Counted from the stretch's first letter, positions 48,548 to 60,216 are shown. The stretch is DNA of 64,000 nucleotides from Corinectria fuckeliana (GCA_019137255.1 WPDH01000143.1:1-64000), one strand, 5' to 3'. Numbers and translations: made by a program. The notes: a model not told the origin generated them from the letters alone.

Positions 48548-49158
48548 GAGATGCAATTGATGAGATGGGAACAACCCTTGTATTGAAGCACAATACTATT
48601 GAAACACGGACCAATGCGAACGATCAATCTCTTCCTAACCAGACTCGGTTGTCTTCCCAGAAGACTGGATAGTGTAGGAGATTATATAATATAAAAGGTA
48701 GTGCTAATTAGCTAGCAATATCGCTTAATCACGTGTGTTATACACCTAGTAAGACTCTTTAGGTAATATTAAGTGCTAACCTAGCTTTCTAACAGCTCTC
48801 GCCTTGCTTTTCTTCACTAAGGGTCGTTAACTCTAGAACGGGAATATCAGCGACTTTAACAAGTCGAGAGCAAACCCTTATTTTCAGACGCGCGCAGCTG
48901 CGAATTGCCACTGCAGAGCTCAAGACCATTCTCATTAGTCCTTAAAGACCTTCTAGGCCTACTTGCCTACAGTAAGCCCGAATTGTCGGGCGGTCAGAAA
49001 TGGCAGAATGACTCAGCAACTAACAAAAAGGGGACGAACAAGTCAAGAACCATTGCTGCCTAGTATTAGCCGAGGATCGGCCGTTCTCCACATCTCTTGT
49101 GCGCCGCAAATCACCCTCTCCATCTCTCCTCCTTCATCACTGCACACTCTCAAACAAC
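48548..49158. other. Intergenic region, no supported gene
   Basis: An AT-richer, probably decayed stretch occurs at about 48,660-48,800. CT-rich sequence precedes the next gene at about 49,110-49,150, as is common before fungal start sites. Confidence 0.5.
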
Positions 49159-50867
49159 ATGGCGAGCAGTCCCCCAGCCAGCGGCGACTCGACACAGCCA
49201 TTTTCATGGTCTGGGTTAGTGAAACAATCCCGGGCGAACCCGCAGGCGCATCGTCTACGCGGCTAGCCGTGTCGCTCTGCTCGACAGCGCGCTGCGTACA
49301 GAATGCTCCCTCGCAGCCGAGACCGGGAAATGCCGACTCCTACTCATCAGGTGAGCCTGTTGAAAGGACCGGGGTCTCGGTGGCCGCGGACAGTGAGTAG
49401 CGGGTTTATTTCGATAAGCCGCGGAAGGTGATCGCTAGCGGCTCTGCTTGCGATCCCCTTGCTCTCTGTCTCGCTTCCGTCAGCGATGCTTTCTGCACTG
49501 CAGTGTCGCTTCGTGCGCTGAGCGGCGGGACTATTCTTTGAACGAACTCTCCCCGTTGGGGGGATGCCATGCGCATGCTATTTGCCCATGGATCAAAGTG
49601 AAGCCTGCTCTTGCTTGTTCATTAGACATACTGACGCGTTCTGATTCCAGGCATCGTCAGGTAACTGACGCTGATGATTGCAACAACGATGTCGAAAATG
49701 GGGCCGACAATGGGACATCGACTGTTTCGGGTTCCAGCGATCAAGGAGAAGAAAACACGCGCAACATGGATTTTTCTTGTCTTCCCAGCAAGGTCTCCTG
49801 GGAGACCACCGCCGGCGAGCAATCGACCCCGAATCTGCACCTCGACTTGTACTTGGATTCCCCCACCAACTCAGCCTTCTTCAAACTATATGGCCGCATC
49901 TTTCTGAAGAAGTTCGGCAAGGGTAACAAGCAGGCCATTTATCTTTTTATCTATCCCGAAAACGTCGAGACGATAACGTGGGAGACTGCAAGCCATTTCT
50001 CACGTACAAGACAGGATACAGGTCACTCATTGTGCTTCTCGATGTCGAAGCCACCTGACTTGGTTATCCCCAAAAATCGTCCCCTGGAACCGAAGAATAA
50101 TACCCAAAACATGCTGAACTCGATCCTGGCCCTCGCAAAAGCGAACACCTTTACCGCCTACTTCAGCGACAAGGAAACCGACCCAGGGACGCGGCAGCAG
50201 TTGGCGTCGGTAGCGTCTGTATTCTCCGAGCGCAGGCACAACCGACTGCTTGTCAACAAGGAGCGAGCAAATCTCACCACGTTATACGCAGGCATTGGCG
50301 GTCAAATCTTCGACTTAATCCCCAAGCCTAGTTCTGAAGTGGCCCCGCCCCCATCGTACAGCAAAGTCACCATCAGTTCCGGACAACCCCATGGTAAGCA
50401 CAATGCATTTACTACTCGTTCCACAGACTAACTCGACCCAAGGCAGGAAACGCCGACGTACCAGCGACGCCTCTTCCGATGATTCTGAAACCGTTCTCTC
50501 CCTCCTTAAAACGATGAACAACAAACTTGACAATCTGGGCATCCAGCTTGACAATTTAGACAGCCGCTTAACACGGCTTGAAGAACAAGCTTCGAGTACT
50601 CCTCGTCCCTGCCGATATGGTACAGAGGAGAGGGCAGACCTCTTGCAGAATATCAACGAGCAACTGGAGGACTCAGTACTGGATATACGGTTGGAAATGC
50701 GAGATGATCTGAATGGCGTGGTTAGCGAGGCTAGGGAGGACATTGAACAGTTGAAGAATGGTGCTCCGGAGATGATTAAGCAACTGGTAGACGAAAGTGT
50801 CAAAGATGTGCTAGACAATGCAAATGTTGAATTGAAAGGAAAGGTTTCCTTGAAATTTAAGACGTAA
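49159..50867 (+). CDS. Conserved fungal coiled-coil protein, 5' model uncertain
   Basis: The 3' part is clear. An exon ending at 50393 (G before GTAAGC) joins 50443-50867 after a CCCAAG acceptor, in phase. It encodes LHLDLYLDSPTNSAFFKLYG and IYLFIYPENVETIT, then a basic patch RKRRRTSD and a C-terminal coiled coil (LDNLGIQLDNLDSRLTRLEE). I associate this layout with uncharacterised proteins common in Aspergillus-like fungi. The 5' part is uncertain. A start at 49159 (MASSPPASGDSTQPFSWSG) is followed within 31 nt by a change to the frame carrying ASRVALLDSALRTE. That exon ends at 49350 (AG before GTGAGC) and the next acceptor is at 49650, making a long 300-bp intron. A 31-nt intron is too short, so either an indel or a decayed first exon is likely. 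Function unknown. Confidence 0.6.
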
Positions 50868-50880
50868 TAGAATACAAGCG

Positions 50881-51423
50881 TTATTTGAAACATGAGCAGA
50901 ACGACTTGGTTACCTGCCGTGCCTCGTTGATGCTGAACTCGAGATAGCCCTCGCGGTCGGCGAAGCAGTAGCCTTCGCCGACGTTGATGGCAGTGTTGGT
51001 TGGGTAGGAAACGGTTGTGCCCTCATAAGACGGCATAACGGTAGCTGATGTCCCGTCCAGTTTGGTCTTAAAACGCGATTCCATGATGGGAATAGGGTAG
51101 GCGGTCCTGTCGATAGTTATATAGCCGCTATTAATAGGGTAAGGCGTCAACTTGATAATAACACGCTCAGAGTATGTTGTCTTGTACGTGGATCCCAAGT
51201 TGCTGTACTCGCCGTCTCTGTCGCCCTAGTTATCGTTCGCGGGGTCAAGTGTGCTCCATGGACAAGATTCCCCCGTTGTTGTGGCAGTTGCAGTGAGGAG
51301 GTCGAGGTAGTTGCACAGTCGCAGCCGACATAGGTGTTGCAGACAGCCAATTGAGTTCTTCAACCTAATATGATACGAACCATAATTACCCCTCATCATT
51401 TTAGACCCTACGACGACCCACAA
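50881..51423 (-). pseudogene. Fragment of an unrecognised gene with an in-frame stop
   Basis: One minus-strand frame runs from about 51,423 to 50,881, broken only by a TAG at 51,228-51,226. It reads SCPWSTLDPANDN before the stop and GDRDGEYSNLGSTYKTTYSE after it. The rest is beta-rich, with many Thr and Tyr. Its end (NEARQ) may be a splice donor (GTAACC). It lies tail to tail with the coiled-coil gene, 13 bp apart. Family not recognised. Confidence 0.45.
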
Positions 51424-51677
51424 ATAAAACAGGGTAGAAGAAATATATAAAGACAGTAAACCCCACCTGAGAATCCCTCACCACTCACCACCACCCAGGC
51501 CCATTCCGAATAGGCTAAACGTGGTAATTGCCAAACCCCGTATCCGACACCGGCTTGTTCGGCTCGCTGGCTGGTTGGCTCCTCTCCATCCAATTTTGTT
51601 TCCCTGTAGCTCCGGACAGGGCCTCATTGCATCCTTGTCCTCTCCACCAGCATCTTGCCTAGACAAACTCCATCATC

Positions 51678-52553
51678 ATGCGCGTGTGTGTTTCCTGCCT
51701 TCGGGATCTGCCTCGATCGTCGTACACTGGCAATCAGTATGCCAAAGGTGTCGGGGTCTCACGATGTGCTGGCTGCGTGCATGGACACCACGCCGATTCG
51801 CCGTCAAATGACGTGTCCGATAGTGGCAGATACAACATCTCCAACTCAGCAAGCTTTGAATGGGAAGAGCTAGAGAATCCTTTTTCCGAAGGCGCATTCC
51901 GCTGGGTGGCTCAGGGGAATTACACTTCGGGCCCTCGCAAAGGCCAGGCATGCGTTACCAAGTGGTTTAAGACTGGCGCCGTCTTCGAGGAAGACTACTT
52001 TATCCTTGACATCAAAGCCGTCGATAAAGCCCTGGAGATTGTCAATAGGTTCAACGATCTCAACATGGTCAACAAGGCCATAAAAATCAACATTGCTCGT
52101 GTGTGGACATTCGGGGACGGCTGCGAGTGGGCAGGGCAAAAAGTTCTCTGTGAACCCTTCATCCAAAACTACCAAAAGTTCAACAGCAACACCGGATGGA
52201 TCGACGATTCCGAAACTTGGGGAGAGGTCATGCAGGCACTCAGTCACTTCAGCTACCATGTCTCAGGCGGCCAGTTCGTTCTATGCGACCTCCAGGGCGG
52301 CATTTACCGACACGAGGTTGTCCTCTCCGACCCCGTCATTTTGTCCCGGAACCGTGATTACGGCGTCACCGACCTTGGCTCCGATGGCATCAGCTCGTTC
52401 TTCAGCCAACACGACTGCAACGAGTATTGCCGCTCCAACTGGACGCAGCCCGCGAACCCGGCTCGGTTCTTCAACCCTGTCGCCAGTACGACCATGATGA
52501 GACGCACAGTGCCCACACGTCGTTCGCGACCCCTTCAAACCTACTACGAGTAA
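51678..52553 (+). CDS. Fungal alpha-kinase family protein (291 aa)
   Basis: An atypical protein kinase of the alpha-kinase fold (MHCK/eEF2K-like, PF02816). It would phosphorylate Ser or Thr in a helical context; the substrate is unknown. Single exon. Kinase marks are ENPFSEGAFRWVAQGNY (Gly-containing N-lobe), GQACVTKWFKTG with the catalytic Lys, EPFIQNYQKFNSNTGW, ALSHFSYHVSGGQFVLCDLQ with the catalytic Asp region, and the C-lobe YGVTDLGSDGISSFFSQHDC and NEYC, which form the zinc-binding end typical of the fold. The N-terminus carries CVSCLRD and CAGC, two C-x2-C pairs that may form an extra zinc site. The start at 51678 precedes these directly. Confidence 0.9.
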   Translation: MRVCVSCLRDLPRSSYTGNQYAKGVGVSRCAGCVHGHHADSPSNDVSDSGRYNISNSASFEWEELENPFSEGAFRWVAQGNYTSGPRKGQACVTKWFKTGAVFEEDYFILDIKAVDKALEIVNRFNDLNMVNKAIKINIARVWTFGDGCEWAGQKVLCEPFIQNYQKFNSNTGWIDDSETWGEVMQALSHFSYHVSGGQFVLCDLQGGIYRHEVVLSDPVILSRNRDYGVTDLGSDGISSFFSQHDCNEYCRSNWTQPANPARFFNPVASTTMMRRTVPTRRSRPLQTYYE

Positions 52554-53107
52554 CTGCCGTGGCTGCCATCCTCAAAGCATCATCATTCCGACTGCTCTAC
52601 CCCCGCCCCCCTCCCGGGTATGTTGGGCAATTAAAAGCCATCTACTTAGTACCAGAAGCACTCGACGAGTATCACGTCGAGTCCCTGCTACCCTAAATAC
52701 TGGCATACTACAGAGTGATGAATGGGTAACAACATAGACAGCTCACGAACAAGTTCACGCGGAAGATGATCAACAAAGGCGAATTAATAACAAAACTTTA
52801 AAATCATTCTCCCGTACGTTTCAATGAGCGTGCAATTTATACCGTGGCCTCCAAGCCTTATCCAACCCTCCTCGCCCGTGTGTGCGAATGAAGTCACGGT
52901 GTATGGGGTCGAGATTAAAGCCATATTTAAAGCCCCATCCCGTTCCCGGATATTTGAAGGAAGGCGCGTTGTAAGAGGTCGGGGGTAAGCCAGTTTCCAG
53001 TAAACAAACATCACCAACCATCTCCATTATCAGTGCATTCGGTTTATAACTTTAATCTGTTCTAGACATTTCATCACTCAACAACGATCCCAGTACTATA
53101 GATCAAT
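52554..53107. other. Intergenic region, no supported gene
   Basis: Contains a TATA-like CATATTTAAAG at about 52,922, about 185 bp before the next start codon. No supported frame. Confidence 0.55.
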
Positions 53108-53594
53108 ATGGTTAGAAGACAATTCCACTACCAACCGTTCCCCTCTTTGTCTCACCACCAGTACCAACACCTCCGGCGTTTATGGTATGGTCTATCGCTT
53201 CAGACCAACTCTCCCCACCCGACGCCAGCAGCCCAACGCATATATGATGCGTATAGTCTCTGGACAACACGTGTCAACAGGCTCCGGGCTGGGATCAGAC
53301 AATTCCTGGCGGTAAACTCTCTCCCGGGGAATCAAACAGTACCCCGTTATCCACGGGGTCTGTCGTTTTTGGCTCTGCGCAGGCTTCATAGTGTTTGCCA
53401 GCGAATGGTACCTTTTGCCATCCGGTAAGTATATTGAGCAAAACAACTTCCGTTTTAATCATTTCACAATCTATAGACATTGTAACGCGCGGGCGCGCCA
53501 CTTGCGACAACATCCATTTGGATACTCAACGCTGATCCAGCGACAGCGCCATGAGGGCCATCTGCAACAGGCAATACGCCACTTGCGCCAATAG
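53108..53594 (+). CDS. Small basic Arg/His/Gln-rich protein (two exons, 144 aa)
   Basis: Exons 53108-53424 and 53477-53594. The intron has a GTAAGT donor and a CTATAG acceptor, and the phase (2+1) gives 145 codons. The product is strikingly basic. Exon 2 alone reads HCNARARHLRQHPFGYSTLI and QRQRHEGHLQQAIRHLRQ. It has no signal peptide or membrane helix. I recognise no family; a nuclear or RNA/DNA-contacting role would suit the composition but is inference. Confidence 0.6.
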
Positions 53595-54098
53595 GATTAT
53601 TTTGTAGTGTATTGCGAGTTCTGGATGGAGGTGTTGTTAGAGGCATAGAGTCGGCCAGGCGTTTAGTTGTTTTCACGGCTGAATTGGACATCTTGCATGG
53701 CATCCCACTGTACGCCGTAGACGTCCATGTGTTTGTGAGGCTGGTGTGAGGGTGGCTTAAGGCTGGTATGGGATTGAGCAAATAGTGGTTCATCTCATAT
53801 ATCTTACCACTTGTCCAATATTCAAGTGGTTTGCATGGCTTACCTGTCGCGGATGTGAGAGTACCTAAACTACATAATCAAGAGTGCAATATCATCATGC
53901 CTCACCTTTTATTTGACTGTCTAGCATCAAGACTCAGACTGTAAAACAATGCATTTAAAGACTTCCTAGCCCCATTCCTCACGTAGTAATAAACTCACAG
54001 GGCAAGAATGACAAGTATGAAACCCAATCCAGAGCTCATGCTTTTTGCACCTTACAACCAAACCCGCAAGTGTCTTCGAGCAGCATCTGATAAGATAA
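53595..54098. other. Intergenic region, no supported gene
   Basis: Both neighbouring genes end here. Only short frames. Confidence 0.55.
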
Positions 54099-54127
54099 GT
54101 GTTAGATAAGACACTTTTATCTAACAC
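54099..54127. terminator. Perfect 11-bp hairpin beyond the F-box gene
   Basis: GTGTTAGATAA, loop GACACTT, TTATCTAACAC. It lies 4 bp outside the F-box stop codon, so it would be transcribed in that gene's 3' untranslated region. A role in 3' end formation is inference. Confidence 0.55.
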
Positions 54128-54130
54128 ACA

Positions 54131-55264
54131 TTATTCAAGTAGTCTCTTGAGTGTAATAACTCGCTTCTTGTCCCAGAAATATCTCGCTCTCGTCCAAGGC
54201 TCTTCAGCAGGACCGGATTCTCCACTAAGCCGCTCAAGGTATAGACATTGTCTGTCTTTTTCCCCAAGTGTTGAGGTATCTAAAGCTACACTTACCTCGT
54301 GTAAGCACAGACAAAAGAAACTCGTGAGTATAAAGTCTTGGACATGGGTCTTGGGGATTCTCTGAAGATTCTTTAACAGCCCATAACCACGTGAAGAGAG
54401 ATGTGCAGCATAGTGCAGCTCTTCGTAAACTGTTCTTTGACGGAACCGCCGCACGTAGTTTGACTCTGGCTGAGTGAATTCTTGGGTTCCGTGACAGAGC
54501 TGGTCTTCAACCTGATGGATAAGCCGGCGGTACCCATCAAAGACGAAGCGAAATATTGACTGGAAGGCTCTCAAATTCCAGTCTCTTGCCATGTATGGTT
54601 TTGGGATTCTCCTACAGTCCCATATGGGTCTCCTCATATGGGGACTCAACCTGGTCTGTAGCAGTCTAGCGTGACCATAATGTAGAGAGTGCCGATGGAT
54701 CTCAAACTGTAGAAAGCCTTTTTCGACCCGATACACCTCTGAAGGGGAGAGATTCAGAGGCTTATGGAAATACCCCCCAGTGAATTTGAACCTGGATATA
54801 GCTTCCTTCTTGCCCTCATATGATAGCTTGTCCCATGCTTCAGTCGTATACTCTGTGATCAACTGGTTGGCCTCCTGTCTGTGATGATAGAGCTCGCAAA
54901 GGATGGGTAGATTACCCTCCCAGGTATCGGGAGACAGAGGCTGAGATTGTAGAATTGATTCAACCTTAGACCTTAGCAGAGGACCTGGGAACGGGTGGTT
55001 TTGTGGCATTAGACGAAGACGGCTGGCAAGCAAAGCCTGTGAAAGGAGGTGTTGGTTCTCTAAGGTTTCCGTCTTGAGTTGAGATAAGAAAGGTTGGAGA
55101 ATGTAGCGACGTTGGGAAAGAAAATACCGGAAGAAGACACCGGATGCTGAAATGAGTGATCGAAGGTCGACCGGCGAGAGTGATCTCATGATTTGGAGCA
55201 CGAGTGCGGTTGGAAGCCTGTATACGGGAGCCATTGTGGTCATGTCAATATTCGTTTGCGACAT
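54131..55264 (-). CDS. F-box domain protein (377 aa)
   Basis: A substrate adaptor of SCF ubiquitin ligases. Single exon. The N-terminal F-box spans about residues 13-52, with RLPTALVLQIMRSLSPVDLR followed by SLISASGVFFRYF. The remaining 320 residues are helical and rich in Arg, Leu, His and Tyr, without clear LRR or WD repeats, as in the expanded orphan F-box families of ascomycetes. The start ATG at 55264 was chosen as the longest; an inner ATG (residue 8) is also possible. The substrate is unknown. Confidence 0.85.
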   Translation of the reverse strand: MSQTNIDMTTMAPVYRLPTALVLQIMRSLSPVDLRSLISASGVFFRYFLSQRRYILQPFLSQLKTETLENQHLLSQALLASRLRLMPQNHPFPGPLLRSKVESILQSQPLSPDTWEGNLPILCELYHHRQEANQLITEYTTEAWDKLSYEGKKEAISRFKFTGGYFHKPLNLSPSEVYRVEKGFLQFEIHRHSLHYGHARLLQTRLSPHMRRPIWDCRRIPKPYMARDWNLRAFQSIFRFVFDGYRRLIHQVEDQLCHGTQEFTQPESNYVRRFRQRTVYEELHYAAHLSSRGYGLLKNLQRIPKTHVQDFILTSFFCLCLHEVSVALDTSTLGEKDRQCLYLERLSGESGPAEEPWTRARYFWDKKRVITLKRLLE

Positions 55265-55627
55265 GGTTAAAAGATGGATGGAGTGATAGGGGATTTTGAG
55301 GAGGAGGCCAGAATTTATACATGAAGGCTGAAGTAAAAGTGGATGTGAGCTGATTTGAGTTGATTGTAAGGTTTGGTTTTACGCATGAGGAAAGGATACA
55401 TAACATTTTTAATGCATATGTAAGTCTCGTGTGAAACTCTATAATCAGCTCATGTCTGATAAAACTTAGATATTCTAGAGGAGATTCTAGTATCTGTTGG
55501 GTCTTGCTATGCGAGTCTAATGCACCATTCTGCCATTCTGCCCATGGGGGGGGGGACTTTGATCGAACATTGTGATGCGCTTCACCTAGGAATTCCGAAA
55601 GAATGACATGGCAAACTTGACCCAACC
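55265..55627. other. Intergenic region, F-box promoter side
   Basis: A minus-strand frame covers it (55,245-55,625) but overlaps the start of the F-box gene and shows no domain. A G9 run lies at about 55,549-55,557. Confidence 0.5.
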
Positions 55628-56290
55628 CAGACTCGCAATCAGTTTGCCGAATGGCCTGGGTTCGACGGCATGACCTTCCTCAGCGAGCATGAGCGAGTCG
55701 TAGTCGACGCAGTCCGCATCAACTTCACCCAGTCCATGGACGAAACGAGGCTGGCGACCCCGGACGTTTTCGGCCGAGACAAGGAGTGGCAGATGATACC
55801 CATCAAGTCCCGGACAGCTTCCTCAAGGAGTCGCAGCGCATGCACCCGGCTTCTGCAGCTTCGGTCAACCGGTACCTGTACGGAGATGTCAACTTTCGGA
55901 CGGCACAGTGCTATCCAAGGGATCTCGCATGTGGATTACAAGACGCTTCAATGATCCGGAATTGTACCCAGAACCAGAGAAGCTTGATGCTTATCGCTTT
56001 TTGAACTTGCGGTCCAAGGCCGGGAAATCCAATATTGGCAGCACACCTTGATGACTCCCGAGCATCTGAGATTCGGCTACGGAGATCACGGGTGTCCAGG
56101 ACGGTTCTTTGCGAGCAACGAGGTGAAGATTTCAATTTGCTTCTTGCTGTTGAATTACGACTTGAAGTTGCCGAAGTTGCCTGATGACCCCGAAAACCCG
56201 ACATTCATCCACATTGTAGACTTCGTATGTCGACTACCATGCTCGGTCACCACTAGGATTCTCTACAAGCGAAGCCCTGCAAGAGCCACT
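55628..56290 (+). pseudogene. Cytochrome P450 remnant
   Basis: Several P450 hallmarks are present but in changing frames. An N-terminal piece reads NQFAEWPGFDGMTFLSEHER. A K-helix piece has LKESQRMHPAS (ExxR). PELYPEPEKLDAYRF follows, then the heme-binding loop FGYGDHGCPGRFFASNEV with the Cys ligand. The part between the N-terminal piece and the K helix, including the oxygen-binding I helix, is missing. The total is about 660 bp instead of some 1,500 bp. At least two frameshifts remain. It opens a row of dead secondary-metabolism genes. Confidence 0.88.
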
Positions 56291-56494
56291 GCTAGTATAT
56301 TGGCTCCGCTCCGCAGTCCTGACGTTCTAGTAGGTCGTTTGTATGTGTGCGTGTGCTTTGTGCATAGTGCCGAGGGGGGGGAGGTTACTGCGGTCCAAGT
56401 GCCCTCAACCTCGGCATAGATGGTGTTCCGGTGCTGGTACTTGGTCATCTACTCGTAGCTTGTATCCTACGCATAGCGTGTTAGAAGTCGAAAT

Positions 56495-58035
56495 TGCGTA
56501 AGCCAAGCCCACTGCCAGACATGAGACTTACATTCAGCGCCATAGCTGCTTGAACAATTCCGCCAAGACTTGGGAAGGTATTTTGTACCAAGCCTTTCAC
56601 AAAGACCATGTTTCCAACGTCACCCTTGGCCTCTGTCACCCGGCAATCGTACGACATGCAGACTCGCACGATTTTAGCCGATGCCTCATCACTGGTTCCG
56701 ATGCGATTGCTGACGACGATATATCGAGCGCCATGCTTCGCCCCATGCACAGCCAACGTACTGCAGAGGCCCTTCAGACCGCCGACAATGAGATACGAGA
56801 CAGGAGGTCGTGGACAGGAAACTTCCTGAATCTGAAATCCTTGCTGGCGGCGCTCTCGTGCCAATATTTGACGGCATGATTCCACGAATAGTTGGGAAGG
56901 TCGACGATGGACGTACAGTTGCGTCATTGTACCCGATTGACGAGTGCATAGTCAACGTTACCACCCGTGGCAAAGGGGCGGCCGGCGACGTCGAAGAGGG
57001 ACTTGGTGGCGTTGGCACCACGACTCCAAGAAGTGCAGTATGAGACGTGTCCTGCATTAGCTAGAGTCCCCAATCCTTGCGAAGCAGGGCCCGCCAGAGC
57101 ACCAGAAGGTCCAATTTGGATCAAGATGTCCAGAGAGTCTTCCTTGATCATCTCCCCCAGCGCGGCATCATAGCGGACAGGAGAGATCATGTTGGTCTTC
57201 CAGTACATCGATCCCGTTGTTTTCTCGTTCTTCAAATCGGTCACCGAGGAGAACATTGCTGTGCCAGATTGAGAGCCATCTTGTCGCCCAAGTTCCCAGT
57301 CCTTGTCGAGGAGATGATAGTAACATTCAGCAGCAGCGGACATAAATGAAGTGTAATAAGCCATGTCGAACAACAAAGCCCTTGCAAAATGGCCTGCTGC
57401 CTTGACCTCCTCACCTATTGTTTTGAGCGCGGGGAGCCTACCCGAGAGGGTGAGACTGCTGGAACTGCTGTAGCATGCTATAAATGCTTCGCCGCGGTGC
57501 TTCTCCAGGAATGGTGTTGCTGTCTCAGCATCGAGACCAACAGCAAGCATGCCCACATCTCGCTCGCAGAGGGCTCGAATGTTTGCGGCAAGGCTGGCGT
57601 TTTCGTTTGCAGACAAGACGAGACTATGCGTCTAAGTCGCCTTCTCGTCCTCGTCCTCGTCGTCCAACGTGACGCCTCCATCTGTATCGCAAGATTAATA
57701 TACATGGTTCAAGCAGTTTTCTGCCTTGGCTGCTTCGACTATAGCATGCGCATTGGAGCCGCCGATCAGGTCGCCGAGAAGACAGACGCAACGCCTTGAC
57801 TTTCTGCGGCGTCACCTGCTTGCGGTGCTGTTATGTGGAACTCAAAGAAGGCAGTCTTGTTGAAGTCAGTGATGTCAGCATTCGCGTAGGCGGCTCGAAT
57901 GGCCCTTGCTTGAGCATCTGCGCTTGGGCTGGCAATGCCCAATGTCCGTCCGTTGTGGTTCGAGGCCGTACCGAGAACCACGGCACGGATGGCATCCGAC
58001 AGCCTCTTGATACTAACTGTGTTTACCGCCTAATG
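56495..58035 (-). pseudogene. Highly reducing polyketide synthase remnant (KS-AT-KR pieces)
   Basis: In minus-strand order there are three pieces. A ketosynthase piece (58,030-57,770) contains VVLGTASNHNGRTLGIASP. An acyltransferase piece (57,616-56,925) contains EAFIACYSSSSSLTLSG and DILIQIGPSGALAGP. A ketoreductase piece (56,927-56,500) contains VSYLIVGGLKGLCSTLAVHG and GDVGNMVFVKGLVQNTFPSL. The order KS-AT-KR is right for a fungal reducing PKS. The KS active-site part, the AT serine region, the DH, MT and ER domains and the ACP are all absent, with frameshifts between pieces. About 1.5 kb remains of an expected 7 kb or more. Confidence 0.88.
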
Positions 58036-59009
58036 ACTCCGCAGTCAACTGTAGGACGAACAGGTTTGAAGCAGCCAGTTTACGCTGACATGGTGCAAAT
58101 GATAATGCTGTCATTATCGTAATACCGTTGTAGTAGCACTCAGGACGACAAATTGCAGGTGGTGGATTGCAAGTGTCTGCCAAAGAGTAAAGTAAGCACG
58201 GGTAGGCCGTAAGCCTCCTAGTCATCATTTTCTTATTGAATTTTACATTGCTAGCTGCATATTCTAGCCAGTCAGATGGAGGCAAAAGACTATTCGTTCT
58301 CGGCTGACAACATGCAGCTTACATTGCAATTCTACAAGCAAAAAGTATCGACTGTGAAGTGGTTGAAGGTAGTAAAAGAAATATGTCATATCATATATCA
58401 AATGAAACGGTGATTGAATTCACACAAGCTAAGTTACCTAGGTGTATGTCTCCAACTGTCAGTCATGTCCGTCTACTAGCAACGCCGGCCAGCTCAACCA
58501 AGGCCGTCTTCCTGATTCTTGACGCTGTGTCACCCCATTCCCCAAGCAGAGAAATGTAAGCGGCTGCCGCAAGAGAGAACGAAGTTTATTGTGAAGCTCA
58601 AATTGTAAGCTTGAGCGTTACAGTATTCCTCTTCTTTACCCGTCGTGGCAGATGCACCACGTGCTGTGAACAGAGCCCAGGGATGCAGCGCGCAGCAGCG
58701 GACTTGCATTGCTGTGAGGTGAGAGTGGATTTGTATATAGTGCACGCGGCAAAGGTTGTGTGTAAGCTGCCATTATCTTTCAGCTTACGAGTGCATGTAT
58801 AATTATGTCGCATATCAAGCTCGGAAGATAATCATGCAGCTTGTTTTCTGTCATGGTAAGACACGATGGGTTGCGACTTCGGTGATAATCTCCACTATGG
58901 CTTAGGTGACAATGCTGTTGACCAAGATTAGGGGTTCATCAATAACAACAGCAATAACAATTAAGAAGAAGGCGGTCGGCCTTGGCTACGGAATATATCA
59001 TCAAGTAGA
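58036..59009. other. Intergenic region inside the dead cluster, no supported gene
   Basis: Short frames only, none related to secondary metabolism as far as I can see. Confidence 0.5.
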
Positions 59010-60101
59010 TACGCATATCTCGATGTGAAAGACCTTTCTGATCGAATCTCTTACGCCGACCTTGCTAAGTCAGACTTTGATCAGAAGCTTTTCGACGCCA
59101 ACCAGCTATGTTCTTTGCCGCAGGTCATCTACACCCAGAAAGAACCTATCGACGTCTGCCGGTTCCGTGTCAGTTTCATTCAGGGCGGCGTCATCCTTGC
59201 GATAGAGATTCTACACACGGTCATCAATGGCAGCGGAGTGACCGAGTGCCTCAAGATCTTCGCAGATCACTTTCGCAAAGCCTAGGCAGGCCATATCGGG
59301 TATCCTTTAGAGCGGCGAAAGAGATTTACGTCTCGGATCGGACTGCCTTAGTCTCGGACGGGGGCAGAGTTGGAGCCATAGAGAACCATCCTACTTTCAC
59401 GACGTCTACATTCGCCCACGGTAACATCAAAGGGGTCGAGTATGCCTGCAGAACATTTCGCATCAGTCATGAAGCTCTAGTGGAGTTGAAAAAGGCCGCT
59501 TCTCCCGAGTTCCCGCGTCATGGCGACGATTAGATCTCCACTGGCGATGCACTTGCTGCACTGATCTGGCGAAGTAGTTTGGTCGCGAGGCACCGTGCGG
59601 GAGCTCTCTCTGCCGACGCTGTGGCCAAGTTGGCCAGCCAGTCGACTCCCGGAGGCTCCTTGGACTGCCCAAGCCGTACTTTGGAAACGCGATCTACATC
59701 ATGCGGACCGACATGCCGTTTGACGTGCCGGCCTACGTACCGCTGCAAGACTTCTACGTGCGGATGTGAAAGGAGTGACGGCTGACAGGATCCGGGATCT
59801 CGTTGCCCTGATGGAGAGAATCAGACTGGAGAGCCACACTCGCTTGAGCTTCCAAGAAAATCTAGGCTCGTATACGATCGTATATTCGAGCCACTCCAAG
59901 TTGAACATCTACGACATGTATTTCGGACCGGCATTTGGGGACGGTCGTGTCAAGGCTTTCCGCCATCCGGAACGAGGCGTAACAGTGGGCTCGATAATTG
60001 TGATGCCAATGTGCCCAGATGGCTCTTGTGAACTCACCATCACAGAGTCAGCCGAGACTCAGATGTCTCGAAACCGACGCCTCGTGGACTCATTTTACTA
60101 G
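59010..60101 (+). pseudogene. BAHD-like acyltransferase remnant (trichothecene-acetyltransferase-like)
   Basis: The first piece (59,025-59,285) reads SDRISYADLAKSDFDQKLFD and then VILAIEILHTVINGSGVTEC. The usual HxxxDG motif appears as HTVINGSG, with Asn in place of Asp. After a stop, other frames continue to a clean C-terminal piece (59,766-60,101) with LSFQENLGSYTIVYSSHSKL and FGPAFGDGRVKAFRHPERGV, the second conserved region of the family. At least three frame changes lie between them. It is non-functional. Confidence 0.75.
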
Positions 60102-60216
60102 TAGGCAGAACAGATCGGAGGTGGCGGATAGGTCCTTGTGACTCCCGGCGCGCCGGTTTCTTTCGGATGGCACAAATGCACATTCTCAACGCACGCCCAA
60201 CGGCACCAACGGTTCC

